A stretch of DNA of 64,000 bases from Heliocidaris erythrogramma. Its lineage: Eukaryota; Echinodermata; Echinoidea; Camarodonta; Echinometridae. The notes under the pieces were generated by a model. That model ran no database searches and had not been told where the DNA came from. It was given only the letters and a program-made list of their open reading frames with translations. How positions within the stretch are numbered: position 1 is the stretch's first letter; the number at the start of each line of letters is the position of its first letter. Below, in pieces: positions 54,550-64,000 of this stretch. The position numbers were made by a program, and so were the translations under genes. Where the stretch lies: the NCBI GenBank assembly GCA_025617745.1, contig CM046863.1, positions 5,268,015 to 5,332,014 on the forward strand, given 5' to 3'.

Positions 54550-54800
54550 ACCCCAGACAACTCCCGATATTTACAACTGTTTTGATTTCGAGTATTTCGT
54601 ACACAATCTTCACAATTATTGGGCAGGATTAAAGTATCAGGAATATCATTATAAAAAGGTAATTCTTTCATCATACATTTAGGACATATCCAATCCAGAA
54701 AAAATTCTGAAACATCATTGTAAATCAACAAAGGAACACTAGCACATGAAATATGAACCCATGTATGACGAGATGTACACAGAAGCCCTTTTTGGTTACT
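54546..54800 (-). pseudogene. LINE B PHD-like zinc finger upstream of endonuclease
   Basis: Minus-strand reading gives LLCTSRHTWVHISCASV, then WICPKCMMKELPF and CEDCVRN. The C...W-V-H-x2-C...W-x-C-x2-C spacing is the second half of a PHD-type finger found just before the endonuclease in several LINE families. The first half is not legible; a stop lies close upstream. Confidence 0.55.
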
Positions 54801-56700
54801 TGGTTACACTACTTGATCTCACAAGAATGAATGCACAAACACAATCAAATTAATTGCTGATGGTCTGTCATTAAAATAGACTTCCGTAAAGGTAAATGCT
54901 TATGTTATGGTACAGGTGGCTCTGTTTTTATAGGAAAGGCCGCCGCTGTAAAACAAGCTTAAAATATGCTAAAATGCATAAGGTAATTACATCTGGTTGA
55001 GTTTTGGCTCACAAAATACGAGTAAACGATAATACAAAAAACGAATTGTTAAAAGCTTAACTTGTTATGGTAAAATATATACTTCTGCTAGAAGCATTAT
55101 TAAAAATATGTGCGACAGTTTCCAACGCAAGATATGCCGTAGGTCATAAGATGGCAGTGAAACTGGTGCCAACTCAATCAGTTGACCAATACAAAAATAT
55201 CACTATAACAATTCAGCACTTTCTGGTACAACAAATAAACGATTATTAGTTCAATAATGGGTGAGAAATAAAATTTCCTCGATTGCAGGGTTGCCAAGTA
55301 ATATGTACCACACATGAGGATGAAGCTGTGGCGAGAATGTTCGATTGAAACCCACGGCAACATAGATGAACATAAGAGTCAGAATGTTCGTCGAAGCCAA
55401 CGTCAGCGTAGATGGACACGTAGTCGAAGTCACCCGCGGGATGCAAATTTTCAGGTGAACGGAGGCCCCTCGCGGTGCGCCCAGGTGAACCACCAGAGTC
55501 CGGTCACGTTGTGCAGCGGTGAGCCAGAGTCTTCTGACGTTCAGACGAGCAAGGATGACCACAGCACCATAAACTCGGTGGAGTGAAAGTGTCCAAATCG
55601 TCGCTTATAAATTCTGCTCCCTTGAAGAATATCTCACGTCGCAGAGATAAAGTAGCTTGACGTCGAAACCGTGGATTAAAAGTCTCTTCTCATCAGCGGG
55701 TTGCTGGAAACATTCTACGGGATCGTACCCGGTTAGAAATTCAACTTCAAAGTTCAAAGTTCAAATAACAGTAGAGGTGTGCTTACCTCAGTGGCTGACG
55801 CGGGAGAGAAAAAGAGCATGACAGACTTTCACTTAATATAGACATGTGTTGGAAAAGTACTGTAATTGTAAATGCAAACTAAGGACATGAGATGGGCATG
55901 TGATGTTCACATGACAAACACAAAAGAGCATGGACATAGCTACTGTCATGGAAAGTGGGCATGTGCAGGGAGATCCAGGCAGGTGTATTGTTATGTAAAA
56001 CAAGTATGTAGCTGGCCTGTCTGGAAATATACACAAGTACAGTGTATACACAACTGCAGACTTTCTGCAGAAAAGTACTGGGGAAATACAAGCGAAGTGG
56101 CGTCTTCGATGGTCAAAGAGCGCTGATTGGTACATACAGTTTACGTGCAAAATAAAAAAAAAACACATGGGACACATGATTGGATAATAGGTAGACAGAT
56201 CATGAATAAACAAATTATAATTTCCAAGTCAAGTGTCACATGACCTTACGTAACCGGGAAATGCCTGGATATCACCAGCTGTACCTTAATGTACCTTAAT
56301 GCACAACAACAAAAAATAATGTGTCAGCCATTTTGGATTTGCATTACACGCTGTATAAACAGAGGCATTAATCGTAAATGCATAAAATTATTACATTTGA
56401 CATAAAATGCATTAACGCTACACGTCCATACACGCAGCCTGTGAATGCAATTGACCCATACGCTAGTTATTAACAGTATTGTTTGCACTTTTTATTTTGA
56501 AATCACTTTTAAAACGATACTCTATAATGACGCACACAAGATCATACCAGTCATTGACGCGGCCTTGCGTCAGAAAAATGACGGCTAAAGCCCAGCTCAC
56601 ATTAATTTTTATTTCTATTGTATTCGCACGCATATAAACACACCACTTCACCAACACAGCATACAATATTCACTAACCTGTATCATTCACTAAGTAACTA
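54801..56700. other. Non-coding stretch, no gene recognised; may include outer LTR of Gypsy-2
   Basis: Overlapping short frames on both strands around 55,170-55,590 and 55,830-56,210 show no domain. If the Gypsy-2 LTR is long, its outer end lies here; with only one LTR in the window I cannot place it. Confidence 0.45.
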
Positions 56701-56703
56701 ACC

Positions 56704-56918
56704 TGTATCCGTTATCCCACAATTATTCCAGAACACGAGACCAGTCAGAGTCAGACTATATATGCACGATGTCCTGTCGAATGTGTGTCAGTTGAGTTGT
56801 ACGCAGGTACCGTTCGGTTGTACGTGCGGATCGGTGTGTGTGCAATCAAACGTGTTGCTTGTGTGTGCGTCCTCAGCGGTCAGCAGACAACTTAATTTAT
56901 AACTACATTAATACTACA
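56704..56918 (-). repeat. Gypsy-2 3' LTR (inner end defined, outer end provisional)
   Basis: On the minus strand the LTR begins TGTAGTATTAATGTAG directly after a polypurine tract. A TATATA box lies at about 56,757-56,765. The outer limit at 56,704 is only the first position that gives a TG...CA pair after CTAACCTGTATC repeats and may be wrong. Confidence 0.45.
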
Positions 56919-56932
56919 CATCCCCCCATCCT
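56919..56932 (-). promoter_or_regulatory. Gypsy-2 polypurine tract
   Basis: GGATGGGGGGATG on the minus strand, just before the LTR start TGTAG. Confidence 0.65.
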
Positions 56933-57109
56933 AAAAATAACTCTGTGGATCTTTATAACTCGAATATAAAAAATAAAATCCCCTAATTCAACATAACAGA
57001 ACACATTTCTTATGCAAAGGTCTACGGAGATAGTTGTTGAGTAAAAACTAATTGCTTAAAATAAATATAACTTGATGCATGATTACAAAAAAACATTCAC
57101 AAATTTTCA

Positions 57110-57445
57110 CTCTTCTGTTTGTTTGTTTTTTTCTTATCGTTTTCTTATTCTTTTGGTTTTTTTTTTAATATTCTTTTTTTCTTTTCTTTTCTTTTCTTTT
57201 CTTCTCTTAACAAACACAACAAACAAAAGTTACAAATGCTTGTTTTTTTTAATCGTTTTCTTATTCTTTTTTTTTTTTTTTTTTAAATATTCTTTCTTTT
57301 TTTTTCTTTTCTTTTCTTCTCTTATCTTTTTCTTATTCTTTTGTGTTTTTTTCTTTTCTTTTCTTATCTTTTTCTTATTCTTTTCTTTTTTTCTTCTTTT
57401 CTTTTCTTCTCTTAACAAACACAACAAACAAAAGTTACAAATGCA
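57110..57445. repeat. TTTTC-rich tract with internal 205 bp duplication
   Basis: Pyrimidine-rich on the plus strand (purine-rich on the element strand). CTTCTCTTAACAAACACAAC followed by AAACAAAAGTTACAAATGC occurs at about 57,202 and 57,406, so the block is duplicated. A 163-codon Phe-rich frame here is not a gene. Confidence 0.8.
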
Positions 57446-57489
57446 TATATTGAAATGTACAGACATTTCTCTAATTAGATCCTTATACA

Positions 57490-58620
57490 CTAGCGGATCC
57501 AATCTTGGCGAGGGCGAACGGGCAGATAGGGAGCATCCGTCTCGAGAAGAAGGCGGTCATTAGGTATAGATTGAATTGCCAGGCGCTTAAGGTGAGCTTC
57601 AACCCCCCGATAGTAACTGATATTCCCAGTTATCCCGAAATAGACATGGGAAAACGCTGACATCCATTTGTCGACTATGTCCGGCGAACCCGTGAAACAA
57701 TGGAGATGTATTCTTTGGGTGGCCGGGCACAGTCGACGGATGGTATCGCGCGCCAACTTGTGTACTGATCTAGGAATTGGTTCTTCACCCTGTCTAGGGC
57801 CAGTGGAACCCCGCAGGTGGAGAACAAGGACCCTCCCAGTGGACAGTGCCAAAATCCGCTTAAAAAGTGTCATTTGGGCCATCCACTGAGAGTCGTCCGT
57901 GGAGTAATCTAAACCCACCTCCGAGATTCCAATGATCCTAGGATCTGCAAGGAGTGATCGCAGAATACTAAAATGACGCTCTGGCAAATCGAAAGCATGT
58001 TTGGGATGTATCCCCACTGCCACCCCATGCCCAGCAGGCAAACGGTCAAAGACGCTGTCAAGGTAACCGGAGGCCGAATATCGTGACGGGTCACAAAAGT
58101 TCATGACTCCCCCAGTCACCTCGACAGGATGCACAGGCGCGCCCAATGGCTTGTCTAATTTACCATCCTTCAAATATTTTTCCACCCTATCTGGGTGAAA
58201 ATGACTGTCAAAAGCTGGGGGCAGTGGTTCATCATCATCCCGTGGGAAAGATATTTCTTGCAAGGGCATTATTTTCTGCGGGGGAGACACTGCGAGTCCA
58301 CAATAGGATTCGATCATCGCCGCGGTAATTCCCCGGCCTCGTCCAACAGAGGCCACCGCCACATAGGATGGCCTAGCAAGGCCGCGACCCCGGCCGACCC
58401 CATGGGCAGCTACCTCTGCGAAAGAGGGCTTATTAGACAGCCCTGGAAACGGACCTGATCCGGCCAAAAGGCGCTCCCTTTTGCTCTTTTTGGCCCGCTT
58501 CTCGCGCTGTCTTCTTTTCTCATTGCGTCTCTTCCTCGCTGCTGCCTCTATGGTAGTATGCTTACCTTCAGCGGCTATGTCAGTCATCTGGGTAACCCCA
58601 GGTGGAAGTGGTTGTTCCAT
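57490..58620 (-). pseudogene. TatD-family hydrolase ORF of Gypsy-2, C-terminally shortened
   Basis: 376 residues. A basic stretch lies at about 29-50 (KRRNEKRRQREKRAKKSKR), then Gly/Arg repeats (GRGRG) and a TatD domain from about 135. Ligands are retained: D138 and H140 in FDSHFH, GIHPKHA at 203-209, E235 in SEVGLD, H268 in LHLRG, H307 in LHCFTG and D362 in LLLETDAPYLP. Compared with the Gypsy-1 protein it stops about 40 residues early, right after RQDW, losing the last helices with the conserved NGMRLYG-type segment. The DNA beyond the stop is the duplicated purine-rich tract, so the 3' end may have been replaced. An acceptor-like AG lies four bases before the ATG. Whether the short form is functional is unknown. 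Confidence 0.85.
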
Positions 58621-58623
58621 GAT

Positions 58624-58648
58624 CTAAAAAGGAAACACACGAGAAAAT
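58624..58648 (-). promoter_or_regulatory. Candidate 3' splice site before the Gypsy-2 TatD ORF
   Basis: On the minus strand TTTTCTCGTGTGTTTCCTTT is followed by TTAG and then ATCATG. It corresponds in position to the acceptor in Gypsy-1 although the surrounding bases have diverged. Confidence 0.6.
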
Positions 58649-58678
58649 TTTGACGAAGAAATGGTAACAAGACCTAAT

Positions 58679-59152
58679 TCACTTTCTTTTGCTACAGAGA
58701 GGACAAATCCACCTTACACTTTCTAACCCCTCTGACTCTGTTATGCCTACACATAAACCATGATACCAATTATCACACTGGTCGCACTGGATCATTAGAG
58801 AGCCGTCATCAGGTTTCCGGCAGAGGCAATAAACCTTGCCAGGAGTTCCTGCGACAACCTCACTATGATCTGTGCATTTCTTTATTCGGTCATGGTTCAA
58901 TGTGAAAATAGCCTTTCTGTAGGCTACTCGATACAGATACGGAGACAGCTTCTCCACGATGACTCCGGGCCCTTTCCAAGGGGGGCTCAGTTTCCGTGAT
59001 CTCCCCTTGATCCGGACCGTGTCCAGAATATAAACACGGTCATTCACTTCATATTCCCGAGTGTATTGCCTGACATCGTAATCTCGTTTCATCCGGCGCT
59101 GGGAAGATTTAAGCGCTGCTCGGCCGATATATGAGCATTGCGCATAGCACAA
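58679..59152 (-). pseudogene. Gypsy-2 integrase C-terminal module and PHD finger
   Basis: 157 open residues: KRDYDVRQYTREYEVNDRVY, a GPY/F-type module (PWKGPGVIVEKLSPYLYRV), then a complete C4HC3 PHD finger from VYCLCRKPDDGSLMIQCDQC through WYHGLCVG to ICPLCSKRK. Tyr before the first Cys, Met in LMIQC and Trp in NWYHG are kept, as in Gypsy-1. It is out of frame with the integrase core by a frame change at about 59,100-59,130. Confidence 0.9.
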
Positions 59153-59943
59153 GTCAAGTCCGCCACATATTCATCAACGGTCCTGTCCTGTGCTGGCAAA
59201 GGAACAGAGAATACGAGGTCAGCTGGAAGATTCACCTCCCGACCTAGCATAAGCTTGTTAGGGGTAAATCCAGTACTTCGATTTACTGTGGCACGGATAG
59301 CCCCAGAAATCTGTTGCAAGTGCTTATCCCAGTCTTTCTGAGATTTTGCCACATAACATCGCACTGCATCCATCAGGGTCCTATTCATTCGTTCACATTG
59401 GCCGTTGGCAGAAGGCCTGTAAGCCGATGTCTTGGACTTATGGATCTGAAGGATACGGCACATGTTCTTAAATAGATTGCTCTCAAAATTCCTGCCTTGA
59501 TCTGTGAATACCTGAAAGGGATACCCAAATCGGCAGAAAAACTCGCTCACTGCCGCATGAGCTGTTGTTTCCGCCGTTTGGGAAGGCAAGGGTACACACT
59601 CTATCCACTTGGTGAATTGATCCACCATAACTAATATATGCTCATTGCCTTGCTGGGTCTTCGGTAATGGACCCATAAAATCAAGATGCACACGCTCCAT
59701 GGGTACCCCAGCATGGTAATTCTTCATAGGATGCCTCCCATAGCGCGTGGCTTTCTTGTTTTGATTGCAAGTAGCGCATCTAACTATATAATTTCGGATG
59801 TCCTCAGACATGCCATACCAGTAGTACTTAGTCTTTAGCTTAGACCGAGTACGACTAACTCCAGCATGCCCTGCTGAAGGTGGATCATGATTCAGACGGA
59901 TTATGTCATGCCTCAGCGATTTGGGAACCACTAAGACAATCAT
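59089..59943 (-). pseudogene. Gypsy-2 integrase core
   Basis: 284 open residues with HDPPSAGHAGVSRTR and CATCNQNK (zinc-binding HHCC), DFMGPLPKTQQG, FTDQGRNFES and NGQCERMNRTL (catalytic D, D, E). It starts after a frame change near 59,940 and ends at another near 59,100, so it is one section of a broken pol. Confidence 0.9.
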
Positions 59944-59995
59944 CCCTCTTCCTCCAGATCACTCCTTCTCTCAGGAAAAATAGTTCCCTGTTTAT

Positions 59996-62812
59996 TCACA
60001 GAAACTTACCTTCTGGTGAGAGAAGAAACAGGGTACCTTCATCTATCTTTTCCTTGTCTACTAACCACTTACGTAAGGGCTCGAATAGTTGGTCCTTTTC
60101 CTGCTCCTTTTGCATTAATGTAGGAGAAGGCAAGTCCTCATCTGCCCCTACTGAGTTATCGACAACTATACTTCTTACCTCAATCTCCATGTGGGTCACG
60201 GGGAAACATTCTTCAACGGCCACGCTTGATACCTGCGGGCCATGTCCTAGTGGCACCACATCGTCCACCGAGTCGATGAAACGTGCCCATTCTTTATGCC
60301 TCTTAGTGCAATACGAACATCCGCCGCAAGGCAAGTCATGCAGTTCCACACCGAATCGATAACCTTCACACACCGGTCCAGTATCCGGAATGCGAGAAAG
60401 AGAATCGGCATTCGAGTGGTGTCTGCCCGGCCGATGTTCGATCTGCATATCATACTGCCCTAACTCCTCAAGCCAGCGAGCCAGTTGGCCTTGCGGCTCT
60501 TTGAAGTTTAGCAGCCACATTAAACTACCATGATCCGTTCTCACAGTAAATGGCCTACCAAGAAGGTAATGCCTATACTGCCTGGTAAACTGTACAACTG
60601 CTAAAAGTTCACGGCGAGTGACACAATAGTTTTTCTGCTGTGAAGAAAGGGATAAACTACCATAGGCAATAACTTTCTCCTCGCCATTTTGTACCTGTTG
60701 CAGCTCTGCATCGGTATCCAGAATGAACGGATCTGATGAATTTGGAAGTGCAAGCACAGGGGCGGAAGTTAACAGAGCTTTAATCTGCTCGAATGCAGAC
60801 TGATGAACATCTGTCCAGCAAAATGCATTCTTACCGGTAAGCTCATACAACGGTCCAGCCACATGTGCATAGTCTTTCATAAACACTCGGTGGTAATTGG
60901 CAAGCCCAAGGAACTGTTCTACTTCCTTAGTGCACGTAGGCGTAGGCCAGTCAACCACCCTCTGAATGTTTTCTTCCTTAAGATGCAAACCTGCACCGTC
61001 AACTTCTCTACCCAAGAATTCGACCCTTTGCTGAAAAAAGGAACATTTCTTGGTTTTCAGTTTCAGCTTATAATCTTTGAAACGTCCCAGGACTGCTCTT
61101 AGATTCTCGATATGATCTGAAAAAGATGTGCCCAAAACAAGAACATCATCCAAGAATGCAAGCGCTACGTCCCACGTGAGACCTCTCAAGAGCAGATTCA
61201 TCACACGTTGGAAAGTGGCCGGTGCATTGCACAGCCCAAATCCCATACGTACGAACTCATACAGCCCATATTTGGAGATAAAGGCTGTTTTGTCTCTATC
61301 CGAGTCTTTAACCTTGATTTGCCAGTAGGCGGCATTGGCATCGAGTTTCGAGAACCATTTATTGCCAGCCAAAGTATCAAGGCATTCCTCAATATCTGGT
61401 AGGGGATACACGTCCTTTCTGGTGACATTGTTTAGCTTGCGGTAATCAATACACCAGCGGACTCCTCCGTCTCGCTTACGCACTAACACAGGAGGAGATG
61501 CCCATTCCGACACAGAAGGTCGGATTACCCCAGCAGCCAGCATCTTGTTTAAGTGGGCACGCTCTTCCTGAACGAAGTTCAGGGGGGTCCTCCGCATCTT
61601 CTGTTTAATTGGCGAGGCATCGCCCGTGTTAATACTGTGAGTTATCTCATTAAAATCGCCGAGATCAAACTCATCTGTTGCGAATACACACTCATAAATG
61701 AGCAAAAGATTCCGTAATTCCTCCCGCTGCTCTGGTGCCAGCTCCTCGATGGAACGGTTCCAGAGATCCAATAGATGGGGAGGTATACTACTCGAGTCAG
61801 AGGTATCAGCCGTGCTAACAGTTCTTACTGTAGCATCTTCTGAAAGCTCTGTGTTACATTCTAATACTGAGACTTGTCCAATGATTTCACCTCTCCTAAG
61901 TTTACAGCTTGTGGAAGAGGGATTAATCATGTAAACGTCCGTCTCCTCATTTCCATCATGAAGACTACGGGGAACAAGCACAGACACTGGTAGAAAAGGC
62001 GACGGCTCCACCAAGAATGGCCCGGAGTTTAAGGAGCAAGTGCACCTCACCCTCCGTACCAAACAAGGGGGAACAACCACATCATTCTCCACACGCACCT
62101 GCGCCACATTCTCCGAATCTTCACAGTGAATGATGGGCAATTGCTCACCATTAAGACTCAAAATAGACTCTGGTATGTTTATCTTAGCTTTGTGCTTTCG
62201 TAGCAGGTCCGCGCCAAATAACATCTCATCAGCTATGGGAGCCACATATATATCTTCACTAAGTGTTTGAGTACCTAGTTTCAGATTTATCGGCCCCACG
62301 ACTATGCCATCCATTATCATATCTCGTCCAGCCCCTTTAAGTCTAACTTGCTTAAGGATAGGCGGTCGAGGTTGGATACGGCCAAATAGTTTATCGGATA
62401 TAATCGTGACAGCGGCTGCTGTATCCAAAACCGCAGTAGTTGATTCAGAGCCGGCTGTCAACTTGATATTTAATGTGGAAGTAGATACTATCACTTCCAC
62501 TTTCTTATTCATCCCTGGCCTACCAGTATTTGCCTGTGTATCTGGTGGCCATGGTGGGTCCTGGAAGGGTACCATCTTGGGAACCAAACGTGCTGCTGGA
62601 GCCTCAGAAACTTCAGAATTTCTCTGAGATTCCACACTGCCTGCCTGATTCCCATTGCCTACGGCCGCATTCACATTATCGGAGCTGGAGATGGGGATCC
62701 CTGATCGGATCGGGGACCCCCCATCTCCTCCGATCCTCTTTCGTTTCCCTCCTCCTGAAAGGACACTGCTCTCACCTGCCCGCCAACTGAAGGTATTCCT
62801 CGTCGGGGGCAA
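59996..62812 (-). pseudogene. pol: Gypsy-2 Pol: protease, RT, RNase H (truncated by nonsense codon)
   Basis: 938 residues. Protease LDTAAAVTII, RT with FLDDVLVLG, RNase H with FILDTDA and RTDHGSLMWL, then the conserved CGGCSYC cluster. Compared with Gypsy-1 about eight residues are missing right after the DTDA of RNase H. The ORF ends at an in-frame TGA where Gypsy-1 has Trp, about 30 residues before the integrase zinc-binding region. The N-terminus overlaps Gag by about 140 nt in the -1 frame, the same relation as in Gypsy-1. Confidence 0.9.
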
Positions 62813-64000
62813 ACTCTGCTAAAATGGCCTTGCTCCCCACAATTGAAACATCCAGAAAAACCCACCTTGGCAGGTGAGCGGTCAATTGTGGGTGGAGTCC
62901 GGCCAGTTATACGATCAGAAGTGCCAGGGATGCGGCCAGATGTAAATCTAGGCCGGTCACCAGCCCCAGGTCTTGATCCTGAACGATCTGGTGTGGCCGG
63001 CATCCTGGATGATCTGCTGGTATTACACCGATTCACCAAATCGAGGGTATTCTTGGATAGATCCATGCTGGCTTTCACCAAGGAATCCATATTGGATGCC
63101 CAGGATGCACTCTGTGATTCCAGTGCGGCAACTCTAGCTTCAATGCTAGACTTGCCGGCAGCTGTCTGTGGGGCGGTAACCTTTTGGATTTTGATGTCAG
63201 TTTCCGTCTCATCCATCGACAGCTGTCTCACATCCTTCCTAGACCTTGTGTTATGCAAATGCATAGACTTTTGGGTGAACTGATACCACTTATACTTTTG
63301 CAGCGCTAAATCTAGTGTACTGGGCCTAGAAATCAGGACATGGTGTCCTGCTTCTTTGTCTGATGCCCCTTGGCAGAATCGAGTCACTACTAGTTCCTGG
63401 ACATAGCTGTCCGGGAGCCCAATAAATGCTTGTCCCGCCAATGTCAAGACACGATCGGCCCATTTGAGGATGTCTTCGTCCACACGTTGCTGAGCAGACT
63501 GGAACTGCATCCTCATCACTTCTGGCTCGTCATGGAGAGCAAACCGCTTTTGAAATTTCTGAACAAGTTCAGAGTATGTCATCTGTTGGTTGCTCTCTCT
63601 GACAAGCGTCATGTATTTGCCGGCTTCTCTTTCAAGAGCCAGGCACAAGTGATAAATCTTGTCGTCCTCCGTCATGTGATGACGGTCGACAAACAACTGA
63701 AACTTGGCGTAGAATTCCGCCCAACCGCTCTTGCCGTCATAAGATAGTGTTTTTGGCAGCAAGACAGGCTTAGCTAGGGGCGTTCTATCAAAAATTCCAT
63801 GTCTCTCCGAGGAAATTGGAGGAACAAGTGTATCTGGAGTTAGCCGAGATACATGAGGTGGTTGGGGATACATGGGTTGGTTGGAACTAACCAGCGGGGC
63901 TTCAGTAACTTGAGGGGGATTCCCACACATCAAGTCACCTTGCCCTTGGGGTGGGCGCAAATGATCTACGGGTAATTGATACCCATGAGATTGATACCCA
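62671..64000 (-). CDS. gag: Gypsy-2 Gag (partial, N-terminus beyond window)
   Basis: At least 429 residues from 63,960, and the frame may stay open to the window edge. Capsid-like region: FYAKFQLFVDRHHMTEDDKI, RMQFQSAQQRVDEDILKWAD and FCQGASDKEAG, matching Gypsy-1 Gag. Then DVRQLSMDETETDIKIQKV, a short coiled coil (RVAALESQSASWASNMDSLV) and the CCHC knuckle CFNCGEQGHFSRVC. It ends at 62,671 after overlapping the start of Pol. Whether it has the helix-hairpin-helix N-terminus cannot be seen. Confidence 0.85.
   Translation of the reverse strand, partial: GYQSHGYQLPVDHLRPPQGQGDLMCGNPPQVTEAPLVSSNQPMYPQPPHVSRLTPDTLVPPISSERHGIFDRTPLAKPVLLPKTLSYDGKSGWAEFYAKFQLFVDRHHMTEDDKIYHLCLALEREAGKYMTLVRESNQQMTYSELVQKFQKRFALHDEPEVMRMQFQSAQQRVDEDILKWADRVLTLAGQAFIGLPDSYVQELVVTRFCQGASDKEAGHHVLISRPSTLDLALQKYKWYQFTQKSMHLHNTRSRKDVRQLSMDETETDIKIQKVTAPQTAAGKSSIEARVAALESQSASWASNMDSLVKASMDLSKNTLDLVNRCNTSRSSRMPATPDRSGSRPGAGDRPRFTSGRIPGTSDRITGRTPPTIDRSPAKVGFSGCFNCGEQGHFSRVCPRRGIPSVGGQVRAVSFQEEGNERGSEEMGGPRSDQGSPSPAPIM

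Larger units (their letters stand above)
56704..64000 (-). mobile_element. Ty3/Gypsy retrotransposon Gypsy-2, diverged and damaged, runs off the right edge
   Basis: Same architecture as Gypsy-1 on the same strand: Gag (62,671 to edge), Pol pieces, PHD finger, TatD ORF, PPT, LTR. Protein sequences are clearly homologous but diverged. Pol carries a nonsense codon and two frame changes, and TatD is shortened, so this copy is inactive alone. The 5' LTR, PBS and Gag N-terminus are outside the window. Confidence 0.9.

Noticed and set aside
56700..56918. Exact outer boundary of the Gypsy-2 LTR
   Set aside because: Only one LTR lies in the window, so no comparison is possible; the boundary is listed as provisional only.
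57072..57563. 163-codon Phe-rich open frame
   Set aside because: Lies in the TTTTC-rich tract and runs antisense into the TatD ORF; no domain and low complexity.

Overview
The window is eukaryotic, repeat-dense DNA from a marine invertebrate. Intron-scale non-coding sequence, many terminal-inverted-repeat elements, APE-type LINEs, a tRNA-derived SINE, Ty3/Gypsy LTR retrotransposons and a B-box/coiled-coil/beta-propeller TRIM-like gene together suggest an echinoderm, probably a sea urchin. That assignment is inference from composition and repeat style; a mollusc, hemichordate or lancelet cannot be excluded.

Layout. Positions 1-12.4 kb hold no convincing host gene. They carry small DNA transposons: three piggyBac-like TTAA elements, foldback elements, hAT-like elements, and a TA-flanked element with ATTCGGTCA repeats. 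From 12.7 to 17.9 kb a unit of about 1.05 kb is repeated three times, the third copy being interrupted, and a GATATC minisatellite and CTATAGG-rich arrays follow. From 18.5 to 26.6 kb there are more miniature elements, decayed LINE pieces and a Helitron-like end. A plus-strand LINE (26.6-28.4 kb) runs tail-to-tail into the only host-type gene I support, a TRIM-like gene on the minus strand (28,472-30,112). More LINE and miniature-element debris follows to 33.2 kb.

The central feature is a complete, apparently young Ty3/Gypsy retrotransposon on the minus strand (about 33,169-42,960). It has LTRs that look identical, a TATC target duplication, a serine-tRNA-type primer-binding site, and three uninterrupted ORFs: Gag, Pol and a third ORF. 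A second, diverged and damaged relative occupies about 56.7 kb to the window end. Both carry unusual domains. The integrase ends in a complete PHD finger. The third ORF, where an env gene would sit, encodes a TatD-family metal-dependent hydrolase with its metal ligands retained. In both copies a strong 3' splice site lies directly upstream of that ORF, suggesting expression from a spliced subgenomic RNA. The Gag of the intact copy also begins with a helix-hairpin-helix domain. A simple model is that Gag packages the RNA, Pol copies and integrates it with the PHD finger biasing target choice towards marked chromatin, and the TatD-like nuclease assists processing of nucleic acid. That model is inference.

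Between the two Gypsy elements lie two long but broken APE-type LINEs (about 45.9-50.5 kb and 51.4-54.8 kb). The first is interrupted by a 1.16 kb TA-flanked non-autonomous DNA element; a second copy of that element lies at 20.5-21.6 kb.
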